Of a stretch of DNA of 64,000 nucleotides, positions 54,495 to 62,966 are shown piece after piece. The stretch comes from Paraburkholderia tagetis (GTDB lineage Bacteria > Pseudomonadota > Gammaproteobacteria > Burkholderiales > Burkholderiaceae): positions 53,929 to 117,928 of the forward strand of contig NZ_JAKLJA010000025.1 of NCBI RefSeq assembly GCF_022213065.1. The letters are read 5' to 3'. Made by a program: the position numbers and the translations under genes. Every line of letters begins with the position of its first letter. The stretch's first letter is position 1. The notes below the pieces were generated by a model that was not told the DNA's origin, made no database searches, and saw nothing but the letters and a program-made list of their open reading frames with translations.

Positions 54495-54742
54495 CCCAGT
54501 GCCTTTAGAACCATGAGCCCGAGCATTTCCGCCCGCTTCCTCGCATCCTCAGGTGTTGCGCAACAATCAATCCAGAAGTCGGTTCCTTCCACGCGAATCG
54601 CATAGGGCGGCACATCGTCACCGCATTCGTCTTGCCGGTAAATGACCACTTGAGCAGAACCTTCAAGGTAGCCAGTCATTTCGGCACGACACTCCGGGTA
54701 GACCTTCGCTACGTGTTCGGCCTGTAGAGATGTAAGACTCAT
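54491..54742 (-). CDS. Hypothetical protein, last gene of the element 2 cargo operon
   Basis: 83 residues: MSLTSLQAEHVAKVYPECRA, EMTGYLEGSAQVVIYRQDEC and GTDFWIDCCATPEDARKRAE. It has two beta strands and a helix by eye, and three cysteines without a metal motif. It begins 12 bp after the GNAT gene. No family known. Confidence 0.5.
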   Translation of the reverse strand: MSLTSLQAEHVAKVYPECRAEMTGYLEGSAQVVIYRQDECGDDVPPYAIRVEGTDFWIDCCATPEDARKRAEMLGLMVLKALG

Positions 54743-54754
54743 CGTTTTGGTACC

Positions 54755-55297
54755 TTATGGACGACTGAACGTGTGAGCAACACCATCGAGCGCTCCTGCT
54801 CGTCCGTTTTGTTGAAATCCGTTGCGCTCCAGCCAAATAGCGAATCGATCATTCTGTACCTCCTGGATCTCGATGCGATCGAAACGCAACTCAAATTCGC
54901 TGCTTATGGCCTCTATCAGCAACGTAAAGAAGCCCTTGCCGCGGTACTCCGGGCTCACTTCAATATTAGCGAGGCAAAGTGCTTTGCCTCCTCGCAGACG
55001 AGCTCCGGGCGTGCCACTTCTACAGTACGCGGCGAGCACGTTCCCTCTGTACCATCGCGACATCCCCATGGGGCGTGTTCGGGATACGCCCTCAAAAACC
55101 TTGAGCCAGCGCAGGAAGCGCGCTATTTCCCTCGCGAACACTGGTTGGATACCCGCATTGGCCTCCAGTCCATCGCCTTCGACTGGCGCTCCCCCCGTAT
55201 TCCCGGGGACGATCTCCCCATGCGTTGATTGTCCATCCAGCAGCTTGTGAGAAGTTGCTTGATGGCCGTGCCGTGGAGGCTTCGTCGTCGTTGGCAT
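54755..55297 (-). CDS. GNAT-type N-acetyltransferase
   Basis: 180 residues. The acetyl-CoA loop is IEVSPEYRGKGFFTLLIEAI (motif A, R/QxxGxG/A variant RGKGFF), followed by FELRFDRIEIQEVQNDRFAI (beta 5) and WLERNGFQQNGRAGALDGVA. The first 60 residues are polar and poorly conserved, so translation may start later. GNAT enzymes transfer acetyl groups to amines on small molecules or proteins; the substrate cannot be predicted. It follows the DUF6283-like gene by eight bases. Confidence 0.7.
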   Translation of the reverse strand: MPTTTKPPRHGHQATSHKLLDGQSTHGEIVPGNTGGAPVEGDGLEANAGIQPVFAREIARFLRWLKVFEGVSRTRPMGMSRWYRGNVLAAYCRSGTPGARLRGGKALCLANIEVSPEYRGKGFFTLLIEAISSEFELRFDRIEIQEVQNDRFAIWLERNGFQQNGRAGALDGVAHTFSRP

Positions 55298-55305
55298 CGC
55301 AGCTC

Positions 55306-55656
55306 TCAGGAGGCGCGAAGCTTGTCCAGCACTTCCACATAGCTGTCATGCAGCTCGGGCCAGTCATCGTCGGGCGCCAGTACGGCAGGATCGAGGCGGC
55401 CAGACGCTACCGCAAAACGCACTGCCGGATGGCAATGACCAACCTTTGCCAGCCAGCCCGCGCAGGCGAATTCCTCTCCCTCCCGCGACTGGTGACACGC
55501 AAACATGCTGGCACCGAAGTCAGGTCCCATGCCGCGATGATCAGGGCAAGTGGCGGCCAGCTTTTCGGCCAGTTCAAGGCTGAAATTTGGGATATCCCCC
55601 GCCGCCGCTGCGCGGCGCCAGGGACACGATGCGCAAGGCTTACCTGGCGTCTTCAA
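55306..55656 (-). CDS. DUF6283-like cysteine-rich protein
   Basis: 116 residues: MKTPGKPCASCPWRRAAAAG, then SMFACHQSREGEEFACAGWL and a helical end. CxxCPWR and CHxS...CAGW are the metal-site-like cysteines and histidine of DUF6283, known from phage and mobile DNA, with no described function as far as I know. A zinc or iron site is inferred from the Cys/His set. It overlaps the end of the metallopeptidase-like gene. Confidence 0.65.
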   Translation of the reverse strand: MKTPGKPCASCPWRRAAAAGDIPNFSLELAEKLAATCPDHRGMGPDFGASMFACHQSREGEEFACAGWLAKVGHCHPAVRFAVASGRLDPAVLAPDDDWPELHDSYVEVLDKLRAS

Positions 55657-56284
55657 GTTGCCAATCCTCCTTCGTCAAAACAGTGGCCTCGCCCGGCGCC
55701 GGGTAGCCAACTTCCTGCGTCCAGAAATTCAGGCATGGCCAGGCGGCTTTGCCGTTACGCTCACGAATCGCACAAAATCCGGCGTGCGCGAGCCCGTGCA
55801 CACCGATGTACGCACGCATCTGCAAGGCCAGCCGGATCGCCTCACCGTCGCCGCCGTATTCGTCGTCACGAATGATTTCTTCGCCGGGCAACGCAAGCTC
55901 GACGCCTGCAGCCCACGCCCACGCAGTGGCCTCCGGATCTGAACATTGAATCACAGCCCGATAGAGGGGTTCGTCCGGGTGCAGGTCGGCGTCCTCGACC
56001 ATCCTCAGCATTTCGCGCTGGCCGGCGTAAAGGTTTCCGTCCATCAGTGACCGGAAGCAGCGTGGTGTAATCGCCAGGTGCCCCGCCTCATGGAGCATCG
56101 TCGAGATACGGCATGCGGGATCGACAGCGAGTGCTCCCCGATCAAGACGGCAGCCTCTGGAAAAGCCGTTCGCACCGCCTTCGTACCGGGCGCGAATTCC
56201 AATTTCACTAAAGAAATGCATCACCCTTTCCCGGGTTTGCGGGGAATCGATCTGATAGTCCGACGGCATATGTGTTCGCATCAT
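55640..56284 (-). CDS. Zinc-metallopeptidase-like protein (HEAGH)
   Basis: 214 residues from MMRTHMPSDYQIDSPQTRER. STMLHEAGHLAITPRCFRSL holds the HExxH zinc site. The later EATAWAWAAGVELALPGEEI, with a Glu about 60 residues on, could give the third ligand. The last third (YIGVHGLAHAGFCAIRERNG, CLNFWTQEVG) is conserved-looking. A short HEAGH protein of this length resembles IrrE/ImmA-type peptidases that clear repressors of mobile elements, but no HTH partner is seen. The start overlaps the stop of the upstream gene. Confidence 0.55.
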   Translation of the reverse strand: MMRTHMPSDYQIDSPQTRERVMHFFSEIGIRARYEGGANGFSRGCRLDRGALAVDPACRISTMLHEAGHLAITPRCFRSLMDGNLYAGQREMLRMVEDADLHPDEPLYRAVIQCSDPEATAWAWAAGVELALPGEEIIRDDEYGGDGEAIRLALQMRAYIGVHGLAHAGFCAIRERNGKAAWPCLNFWTQEVGYPAPGEATVLTKEDWQLEDAR

Positions 56285-56547
56285 GTCCGCTCCCGGACGC
56301 GGCTCATCATCTGGCGGGCTGTATGACGGATCCGCCGCGCCGCCGCCACTGGCGTATCGGAAACCGATGCCCAGTCGTTGTGCCACCACTCGATGACCGC
56401 CGCTGCCTCCCGGTCAGTGCCGGCCAACACGACCTCACGCATCTCTAGCGCGACGGCGTCCCACCAGACTGACGGTTCGCGGTCACTTGCCCGGGGATCG
56501 ATCGCCTGCCGGTAGACCGTCTTGACCACATCGAAAGATAGTGTCAT
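56281..56547 (-). CDS. Hypothetical protein in the element 2 cargo operon
   Basis: 88 residues: MTLSFDVVKTVYRQAIDPRA, REPSVWWDAVALEMREVVLA and TDREAAAVIEWWHNDWASVS. It is helical with several Trp residues. It is translationally coupled to the HEAGH gene (ATGATG overlap). No family recognised. Confidence 0.5.
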   Translation of the reverse strand: MTLSFDVVKTVYRQAIDPRASDREPSVWWDAVALEMREVVLAGTDREAAAVIEWWHNDWASVSDTPVAAARRIRHTARQMMSRVRERT

Positions 56548-56553
56548 CGCTTT

Positions 56554-56790
56554 TCAGGCGCCCTCGCCTGTCGAACCTCGCGAAGCTTCAATCCTCTCAA
56601 GCTCGAAATGCACTTCCGCATATGCGGCATCGCATCGCCAGAGCTCTCTTCCATCGCGATCAAAAATCGCCTGCCCCTTCACCACGGTGCATCGCGCCTG
56701 TGGAAAGACGCGACCGTGGCCATTGATCGCGGCTGACAAGGGGCTTCGCTCCTTGCAGCGCGCCATATACGCTCCGTCACGCAAAGCCAT
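56554..56790 (-). CDS. Hypothetical protein, first gene of the element 2 cargo operon
   Basis: 78 residues: MALRDGAYMARCKERSPLSA, ARCTVVKGQAIFDRDGRELW and AAYAEVHFELERIE. It begins the operon and ends six bases before the next start. The first 30 residues and the beta-rich middle do not match a known family. The intergenic space to the kfrA-like gene (91 bp) may hold a promoter. Confidence 0.45.
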   Translation of the reverse strand: MALRDGAYMARCKERSPLSAAINGHGRVFPQARCTVVKGQAIFDRDGRELWRCDAAYAEVHFELERIEASRGSTGEGA

Positions 56791-56881
56791 TGATCTCTCC
56801 GGATTTCGTCGCTTCCGTATCTTATCCTGACCGCCGCCGCGTGCCTGGCGGGGTAACTTCCGATCCAGTACACAGGGGCGG

Positions 56882-57916
56882 TCATCCCCTGGCGCGCGGC
56901 GCTCCGCGGGCGACCGGTGTTCTTTTCAGCCCGTCGACAAGTCGACGACTGATCTCCACTTCAGCTTCGGCGCGCTCGGCCCGCCGCATCACATCCTGCA
57001 GGCTTGCCCGGGCCGCGGCCAGTTCGTTCTCCGCGGCCTGCTGCCGATTGACGGTGGCACCTATGCGTTCTATAGCGAGCTCCAGCTCCGTGCGCAGCGA
57101 GGAGAGCGCGCCTGCGTGCTGGACGGCGGCGTCCTTGAGCTCGCTCTTCGCCGCCGTCAACAGCGTCTGGAGTCGCTCGAGCTGCTGCTCGGCTTTCTGC
57201 CGCGCCGTGCGCTCCTGGTCAATTTCGCGCAGCGCGCGTTTCTCGTGCGCCTCGGCGCGCGCGTCAGCGGCGTCAGCCCGCGCCCTCTCCCGCTCGACTT
57301 CCTTGCCGAGCTCGGCTTTGACGAGGGCAAACTGGCTCGACGCCTCGTCCAGCTGACGACGCACTTCCTCCAGACGCGCCTGCGTTGCGGCGTGAGCCTG
57401 ATGCTCGGCAGCCAGCGCGACGCCGCTTGCCGCAAGCTGGGCACGAACCGCCTCGAGTTCAGTCCGGGTGGACTCGACTGCCTGCCACGCCGCCGACGCT
57501 TCGGCCACAGCGTGATCCCGCGCGACCTCGGCCTCGTTTGCCTGATGGCGCGCTTCGGCGCGCAGGGCCGCCAGTTCGGCAGAGGACGCCTCCGAGGCCG
57601 AATGCCAGATGGTGAGGACGGCTTCGGCGGCAACCTGCCTGACGGCATCGGGCAGGTCCGGATGATCGATCTTCACGCGGGTGCGCTCGCGCAGATCCTG
57701 CCAGAAGCGGTTGAGCACGTCGGCCGGCGTGCCCATGCTGCCCTTGCGCACGAGGCTGTAGAGCCTGTTGGCGGTCGGCGTCACGCCATACCGGAAAAAC
57801 AGGAGCGCGCAGACCTCGCGGTACAGCTCGCGTGTGTCGGCACAGCGGCTGCGCAGCGCGGCGATGTCGGCTTGGAGGGTCTGCTCGTCGGGGGCGGAAG
57901 TGGCGTCGGACGTCAT
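56882..57916 (-). CDS. KfrA-like DNA-binding coiled-coil protein, second copy
   Basis: 344 residues. An N-terminal domain (ADIAALRSRCADTRELYREV, FRYGVTPTANRLYSLVRKGS, GTPADVLNRFWQDLRER) is a KfrA-type HTH of the second subtype (TxNxLYxLVRKGSMxTPAxALxxFW). It is followed by roughly 250 residues of Ala/Glu/Gln-rich coiled coil and a basic end. It is divergent from the integrase at 58059, with a 142-bp shared promoter region that contains the AATACAACGTAACACGC motif. The same gene pair exists at 16.4-20.7 kb in another arrangement. Full length. Confidence 0.75.
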   Translation of the reverse strand: MTSDATSAPDEQTLQADIAALRSRCADTRELYREVCALLFFRYGVTPTANRLYSLVRKGSMGTPADVLNRFWQDLRERTRVKIDHPDLPDAVRQVAAEAVLTIWHSASEASSAELAALRAEARHQANEAEVARDHAVAEASAAWQAVESTRTELEAVRAQLAASGVALAAEHQAHAATQARLEEVRRQLDEASSQFALVKAELGKEVERERARADAADARAEAHEKRALREIDQERTARQKAEQQLERLQTLLTAAKSELKDAAVQHAGALSSLRTELELAIERIGATVNRQQAAENELAAARASLQDVMRRAERAEAEVEISRRLVDGLKRTPVARGAPRARG

Positions 57917-57950
57917 GGGCGAGGGATTGCTGGCCTGGGAATGATCAAAT

Positions 57951-57967
57951 AATACAACGTAACACGC
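57951..57967 (+). promoter_or_regulatory. Integrase promoter motif AATACAACGTAACACGC, second copy
   Basis: It differs by one base from the 17-mer at 19230 and lies 92 bp before the integrase start and 35 bp before the divergent kfrA-like start. It is well placed to control both genes. Confidence 0.45.
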
Positions 57968-58058
57968 TAATTATTCTGAGAATCTGGATTTACTTTAGAC
58001 ATAAGTACGCTTCTGTCTGGACTATACTGCACACTGCCCCTGAAAACGCGTCACACCC

Positions 58059-59258
58059 ATGACCCACCCCGTTGCCGTCATTGCGCCCGATTGTCCCGCC
58101 CGGCCCGTCGAGCTGCTGCACATTCCGCCCGACCTGTCCGGCGCCACTGGCACCAACCGCGCGCGCACCGCGATCCGTCACATCAGCGCCAACGACGACC
58201 TGGCTGCGATCACGGCATGGCTCGCGCGCTACGCCGATGTACCCGGGACCGTCACTGCCTATCGCAAGGAGGCCGAGCGGCTGCTGCTGTGGACGGTAAT
58301 CCAGCACGGCAAGGCCCTGTCGTCGCTGACGCACGAGGACCTGCTCGTCTACCAGCGCTTCCTGGCCGACCCACAGCCCGCCTGGCGCTGGGTCATGACG
58401 ACCCGCAAGAAGCCTGGTCGCGCCTCACGGGACTGGCGGCCGTTTGCTGGCGCGCTGTCGCCGGCAAGCGTGCGCCATGCGCTGACAATCCTCAACGCGA
58501 TGTTTGCGTGGCTCGTTGATGCCGGCTACCTCGCCGGCAACCCGCTGTCGCTCGCGCGTCGACGCGGCGTCGCCAGGAAGCCGGCCGTGACGCGCTATCT
58601 GACCCATGCGTGGTGGGAAGTGGTTAAAACGACGATCGAGTCGCTGCCCGCGGGCACGGAGCGCGAGCAGTTGCATGCGGCGCGATGCCGGTGGTTGTTC
58701 ACCGTGCTGTATCTGACCGGCCTGCGCGCGACGGAGATCGCCAGCACGCCGATGGGCGCCGTCTTCTGCCGCCGCGATAGCGCAGGTGTCGAGCGCTGGT
58801 GGATCGAGGTGCATGGCAAGGGCAACAGGACGCGACTGGTGCCGGCCACGGACGAGCTGATCGCCGAGCTCGCCCGTTACCGGCGTGCACACGGCCTCGC
58901 GCCATCCCCATACCAGGGCGAACGTCGCCCGCTGCTGCTGCCACTCATCGGCCACGAGAAGCCCCTCTCACGCGGCTCGATCCACCAGATCGTCAAGGAG
59001 GTCTTCGCTCTGGCAGCAGACCGGCTACGCGCGCGCGGCGCCGAGTGGCACGCCCAGGCCGATCAGCTCGCCCGGGCATCGGCACACTGGCTCCGCCATA
59101 CAGCGGGATCGCACATGACCGATCAGCAGGTCGACCTGCGGTTCGTACGCGACAACCTCGGACACGCGTCGCTTGCAACCACCAGCGTCTACCTGCATGC
59201 CGAGGACGATGCGCGGCACGAAGCGACGCAGACGCGTCACCGGCTTGGCTGGAACTGA
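58059..59258 (+). CDS. Tyrosine recombinase, second copy
   Basis: 399 residues. It aligns with the integrase at 19391: TAYRKEAERLLLWTVIQHGK, SSLTHEDLLVYQRFLADPQP, the Arg in LTGLRATEI, HWLRHTAGSH, NLGHASL and the Tyr in TSVYLHAED. All catalytic residues are present. The similarity to copy 1 is clear but far from identical, so this is an old duplication or a separate acquisition. It converges on the tniQ of element 2, ending 74 bp from it. Confidence 0.85.
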   Translation: MTHPVAVIAPDCPARPVELLHIPPDLSGATGTNRARTAIRHISANDDLAAITAWLARYADVPGTVTAYRKEAERLLLWTVIQHGKALSSLTHEDLLVYQRFLADPQPAWRWVMTTRKKPGRASRDWRPFAGALSPASVRHALTILNAMFAWLVDAGYLAGNPLSLARRRGVARKPAVTRYLTHAWWEVVKTTIESLPAGTEREQLHAARCRWLFTVLYLTGLRATEIASTPMGAVFCRRDSAGVERWWIEVHGKGNRTRLVPATDELIAELARYRRAHGLAPSPYQGERRPLLLPLIGHEKPLSRGSIHQIVKEVFALAADRLRARGAEWHAQADQLARASAHWLRHTAGSHMTDQQVDLRFVRDNLGHASLATTSVYLHAEDDARHEATQTRHRLGWN

Positions 59259-59332
59259 CTGCCTCGCGACACTGGATCGGCCTGCAGCTCTTCTTCCCCG
59301 CCCATGTGCAAAGTTGTGGTCGCGATACGCCA

Positions 59333-60001
59333 CTACCCGGGAAAGCGGTCGAAATGCAGTCGCGTAATCGCCTTGCGATGCGCGGAGTTCATCGGTTGAT
59401 GCAGGTTTGGTGACCATCCACGGCCTCCATAGAAGGCATGGCACCAGACGCAGCGATACGGCGTCTCCAGCAGCAGGACGCCTGCGAGGTACGGCGCTTC
59501 GTAGCCGCAACCGTCGCAGGTCGTCTGCAGTACCACGCGATGCGCGGGACAAATGCTCACACCGAGCATCTGATGCAGGACGCTGTGGTAGCCACGCGCC
59601 ATGCAACGCCGGCAGTAGCGGAACGCGCTGCTATGGCGTTTGCGCTGGGTCGACAGCAACAGCGACGCGCGTAGCGTTTTCAGCGGCACGGCCAGCGTGT
59701 TGCGCAGGCGCCGGAGATCGACGTTTCCCGCTTGCGGCACGACGCCCTCATAAGGGTCGACGTCCGCCCCCATCAGACGCGCGACCACGTGCCCCGGCAA
59801 CGCATTTGCCCTCTCGAATTTCCACAGGATCGAGACAAGCGACTCAAGTGGATCGAGCCAGTTGCAGTTGAATACATATCCGAGAGCCGGCGTCAGCCTG
59901 CGTTCGTCGAGCGTTAGGATCGGTAAGCCCGGCGACCGCAGCGAGGTACCGCTACGCTGCGGCAACGAGCACGCGTCCGGTTGCATGACGGGACTGAACA
60001 T
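59333..60001 (-). CDS. TniQ-family protein of element 2 (short form)
   Basis: 222 residues from ATG 60001. Conserved parts are LTPALGYVFNCNWLDPLESL, VSILWKFERANALPGHVVAR and the zinc ribbon YCRRCMARGYHSVLHQML, ICPAHRVVLQTTCDGCG, YRCVWCHAFYGG. The gene ends just after the ribbon, whereas the TniQ at 25674 has 270 further residues. Either this is a short TniQ or the C-terminus was lost when the integrase module inserted. It starts within the last 50 bases of tnsC. Confidence 0.65.
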   Translation of the reverse strand: MFSPVMQPDACSLPQRSGTSLRSPGLPILTLDERRLTPALGYVFNCNWLDPLESLVSILWKFERANALPGHVVARLMGADVDPYEGVVPQAGNVDLRRLRNTLAVPLKTLRASLLLSTQRKRHSSAFRYCRRCMARGYHSVLHQMLGVSICPAHRVVLQTTCDGCGYEAPYLAGVLLLETPYRCVWCHAFYGGRGWSPNLHQPMNSAHRKAITRLHFDRFPG

Positions 60002-60932
60002 AGCCGCACTGCAAAACAGCGAATGACCACAACGCTGATTCCGGGCAAAACCCGGGAGCGTCCTTGAGTTCGCCATCCTTCAGCACAATTTCGACAGCAC
60101 GTGCGAACGACTCCATCGGGATGACCAGTCGTCCCGGCAGGTTGGCCTTGTGATGTGCGTTTTCGAACGCATTCCAGAGCGTGTCGGCATCGCTGACGAG
60201 CCGGTACCCGGCGTCGAAGGAACGAGGAAGATAGAAGCGCGTAAAGCTCCAGTCGCTGCCCTCCGGATAGGTCGTCTGGTCATAGCCATTCAGGCAGGTG
60301 GCGACATCCTCGGCATTGCGAATGCCGTAAAACGCCAGTTCCTCAACCATCAGGCGTGCCACGATCTGCGTCTTGCCCGCGATCTGCAGCGCGGTCTTCT
60401 GCGCAAGCAGTTCCTGCTGACCGACGAGAAACGTGAACAGCCTGATCTGCTGCCGGTCCAGCGCATCATGCACGTCACGTAGCCACTCGTATTCGTTCTC
60501 GTTGTAGCGCTGCGCCTCGTCGCAAAAGAGCAGCACCGTGCCGCTGCCGGCCCGGGCGGCCGCCTCGCGAATCCTCAGGGACAGGCGCATGCGCTTCGAC
60601 GGATTCGAACCGGCATTCGGGTCGGGGTCTCCCACCGCTTCAAGCAGGTTGGCGAAGAATGGACCTTCCGCGTGCCTTGGCTTGTGCTCGCACTGTGCGT
60701 GGTAGCTCGTCATCCTTGGGTGGTTGCGCGCCATCCACAACCGCACGTACTCGATCGCGCGGGTTTTGCCAATGCGAGGCGGGCCGTAGATGAGCGCACC
60801 CATGATACGGTAGCGCAGACAACGCACCACGAGTTCGTAGAATGCTTCGATCGCCGGCGTCGCGATACGGTAATTGCCGGCGACGAGTGGATGCAGCGAC
60901 GGATCGATTGGACGCGGTATCTCTGGGGACAT
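59952..60932 (-). CDS. TnsC-like AAA+ ATPase of element 2
   Basis: 326 residues from ATG 60932 (GAGAGGTGTGTC upstream). Walker A is GPPRIGKTR (50-58), complete, unlike that of element 1, and Walker B is LLFCDEAQRYN. RLFTFLVGQQELLAQKTALQ holds the sensor region. Positions of motifs match the TnsC at 24746, and both share VARLMxEELxFxGxR. It follows tnsB by 30 bp. Confidence 0.85.
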   Translation of the reverse strand: MSPEIPRPIDPSLHPLVAGNYRIATPAIEAFYELVVRCLRYRIMGALIYGPPRIGKTRAIEYVRLWMARNHPRMTSYHAQCEHKPRHAEGPFFANLLEAVGDPDPNAGSNPSKRMRLSLRIREAAARAGSGTVLLFCDEAQRYNENEYEWLRDVHDALDRQQIRLFTFLVGQQELLAQKTALQIAGKTQIVARLMVEELAFYGIRNAEDVATCLNGYDQTTYPEGSDWSFTRFYLPRSFDAGYRLVSDADTLWNAFENAHHKANLPGRLVIPMESFARAVEIVLKDGELKDAPGFCPESALWSFAVLQCGYVQSRHATGRVLVAAA

Positions 60933-60962
60933 GACACACCTCTCAAGGGAATAACACACCGG

Positions 60963-62966
60963 TTAAAACACCTGCCCGGTACCAATCACCAGCTTTTTCG
61001 GACGCACAGGCGTGCGCGGCACCGCGTCGGCGACACCCGACGTCGGGGAGGCGACCGGCAAGGTCGCATCTGGCGGCAATGCCGTGACCGTCGGCCCTGG
61101 TACCTTCGGCCCCACGGGAGTGCGCACGGTCGGCGCCGAAGCGAGCAATCGCGTGGCATGGGCAAGCTCCGTCGCCGCCCGGCGGTTTTTCCTGGCCCGG
61201 GCGAGCTTGTCCTGAACGTAGGCCTCGACCGGATTGACGTCGGACAAATCACGGCTGCGCCGCTGGCCCCTCTGCCTGCGGATTTCCTGTCGCAGCTTGA
61301 GGTTGTGCGGCACTACCCGCCACGCGCCCTGTGCATCAAGCACGCCCAATTCGGTACCGTCGGCCATGAACGCCCGCACGCAGCGCAGATCATCTGCGTT
61401 CAGGTAGATCAGCAGATTCTGGCCGATCAGATGAGCGCTGTTCGCCAGTACGTGACTGGTGTAGCGCACGCCGTGCAGGTTGATGTGCGGACGCACACCC
61501 TGGTCGAGATAGGCGCGCACGCGGCAATGCCGCGCAGACTGCATCAGGCACAACGTCCGGCGATGGTGTTCGGCGAGCCATGTGACCATGGTCTGCCTGC
61601 CACGTACAAAATACTCGATGGCTTCGAGCGGCGTCGCATTGTTCAGGCCGCTGTGCGGCGTGCCGTTGTAGCTCGCGATCGCATACTCGACCAGCTCCTC
61701 GAGCTCATCAATCGACACATACAGACGCAGGTCACCTTTCGGGTCGGCCAGCGACCGCCGCAAGTCGCGCGGATGCGAGCCGGTGTAGCCGGGCAGGCGC
61801 GAAGACAGCAGGCTTGAGATGGTGCCGAAGAAGCGCTCAATATACGGCCGTTCGTCCGGGCTGTATTTTGGTCCGGCGTCGGCGAGGCAGCCAACGAATT
61901 CGCACAGCGCCGTCAAAGTCTCTTTCGCGAGATTGGCCTTCGCATTGTCGAGTCGAATCCACTCCCACGTCGCGTACGCCAGTTCTGGCAGCCGTTGCGA
62001 GGGAAAGCCTTCGTGCGGGCCGTATGCGAGTCCTGCAATCGTAAAAGCGCGCGCGCCATGCGGCTCAAGTGCCTTCTCGATGGTCTTGATCACATCGTAG
62101 CGGTTGTATTCCCTCGCCATCACGATGTGATAGCCGAGCACGGCGCGCGTACACACATCGATGATCACGAGCAGCCACACCCGTTCCATTTCGAATGCGT
62201 GTTCGAATCCAAGCGGATCGCGCACGACCACCTTGAGCCGGATATCGAGCCGGTGGCCATCAAACTCCACCACATGGTACGGGCGCCTCGCCACAGGCGC
62301 ACCCGCTTCGTCGTGCTGGCGCGGCAAGCCCTTGAGGTGCGATGCGCCCGCCGAACGGGCAGCGGTGCCGAAGGAGCGCAATATCTCCGCCTTTAGCAGG
62401 CGCGACAGCGAGCGGATCGCGTGTCCCGCCGTATTGAACGGATAGTCCGCGGCCGTGAGTCCCGCCGCGCGGCATCGGCGGAGGAAATTGTCGTGCAGCG
62501 CCTGCAAGCCACGCAACCGGGTCCGCAGTCGGCCGTTCGTATGGATCTGCTCGAGCAGCACCTTGCGTTGCTTCACCTGCTGTAGCAGCCAGCCCGCCAA
62601 CGCGGGGTATCGCTCAAGAAGTTGCGACAAGGCACCCGCCGCGCCGCCGTACCCGCCACCGCTTATCTGCACGTCCTGCGTCCGCACGTACTCTGCGATG
62701 CGCGCGTAACGCAGGAGCGCACGAAACCCGAGCGGCCGGCCGTCCGGATGCGGCAACATCGCCCGCTCAAGCCATCGATAAAGTTGCCGGCGATTTACGC
62801 CAGTCGCCTCTTCAATAGCCTTCACCGACTCTCCGGCCGCATAGCGCACCACGGCCTGCTGGCGCATTTCAAATGTGCGCCGACCGGCTTCGTCGAGCTC
62901 TGTATAAGCCACTGTGGGCCACATGCTCACGTCGATCGCCTGAAGCTCCGGCTTGCGGCGACTCAT
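60963..62966 (-). CDS. TnsB-like DDE transposase of element 2
   Basis: 667 residues. The DDE triad is Asp236 in EFDGHR, Asp340 in RLDNAKAN and Glu377 in YIERFFGT, in the same context as TnsB of element 1. The N-terminal HTH regions (ATGVNRRQLYRWLERAMLPH) and the C-terminal barrel (VRPHINLHGVRYTSHVLANS) are present. The end is Ala/Pro/Thr-rich, then KKLVIGTGQVF, a terminal peptide similar in place to LGKGQIFR in element 1. It overlaps tnsA by four bases. Confidence 0.88.
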   Translation of the reverse strand: MSRRKPELQAIDVSMWPTVAYTELDEAGRRTFEMRQQAVVRYAAGESVKAIEEATGVNRRQLYRWLERAMLPHPDGRPLGFRALLRYARIAEYVRTQDVQISGGGYGGAAGALSQLLERYPALAGWLLQQVKQRKVLLEQIHTNGRLRTRLRGLQALHDNFLRRCRAAGLTAADYPFNTAGHAIRSLSRLLKAEILRSFGTAARSAGASHLKGLPRQHDEAGAPVARRPYHVVEFDGHRLDIRLKVVVRDPLGFEHAFEMERVWLLVIIDVCTRAVLGYHIVMAREYNRYDVIKTIEKALEPHGARAFTIAGLAYGPHEGFPSQRLPELAYATWEWIRLDNAKANLAKETLTALCEFVGCLADAGPKYSPDERPYIERFFGTISSLLSSRLPGYTGSHPRDLRRSLADPKGDLRLYVSIDELEELVEYAIASYNGTPHSGLNNATPLEAIEYFVRGRQTMVTWLAEHHRRTLCLMQSARHCRVRAYLDQGVRPHINLHGVRYTSHVLANSAHLIGQNLLIYLNADDLRCVRAFMADGTELGVLDAQGAWRVVPHNLKLRQEIRRQRGQRRSRDLSDVNPVEAYVQDKLARARKNRRAATELAHATRLLASAPTVRTPVGPKVPGPTVTALPPDATLPVASPTSGVADAVPRTPVRPKKLVIGTGQVF

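Noticed and set aside
57116..57952. A 278-codon plus-strand frame opposite the kfrA-like gene
   Set aside because: The minus strand has a full KfrA-type protein; the plus-strand product is a Leu/Arg/Gly-rich mirror of the coiled coil.
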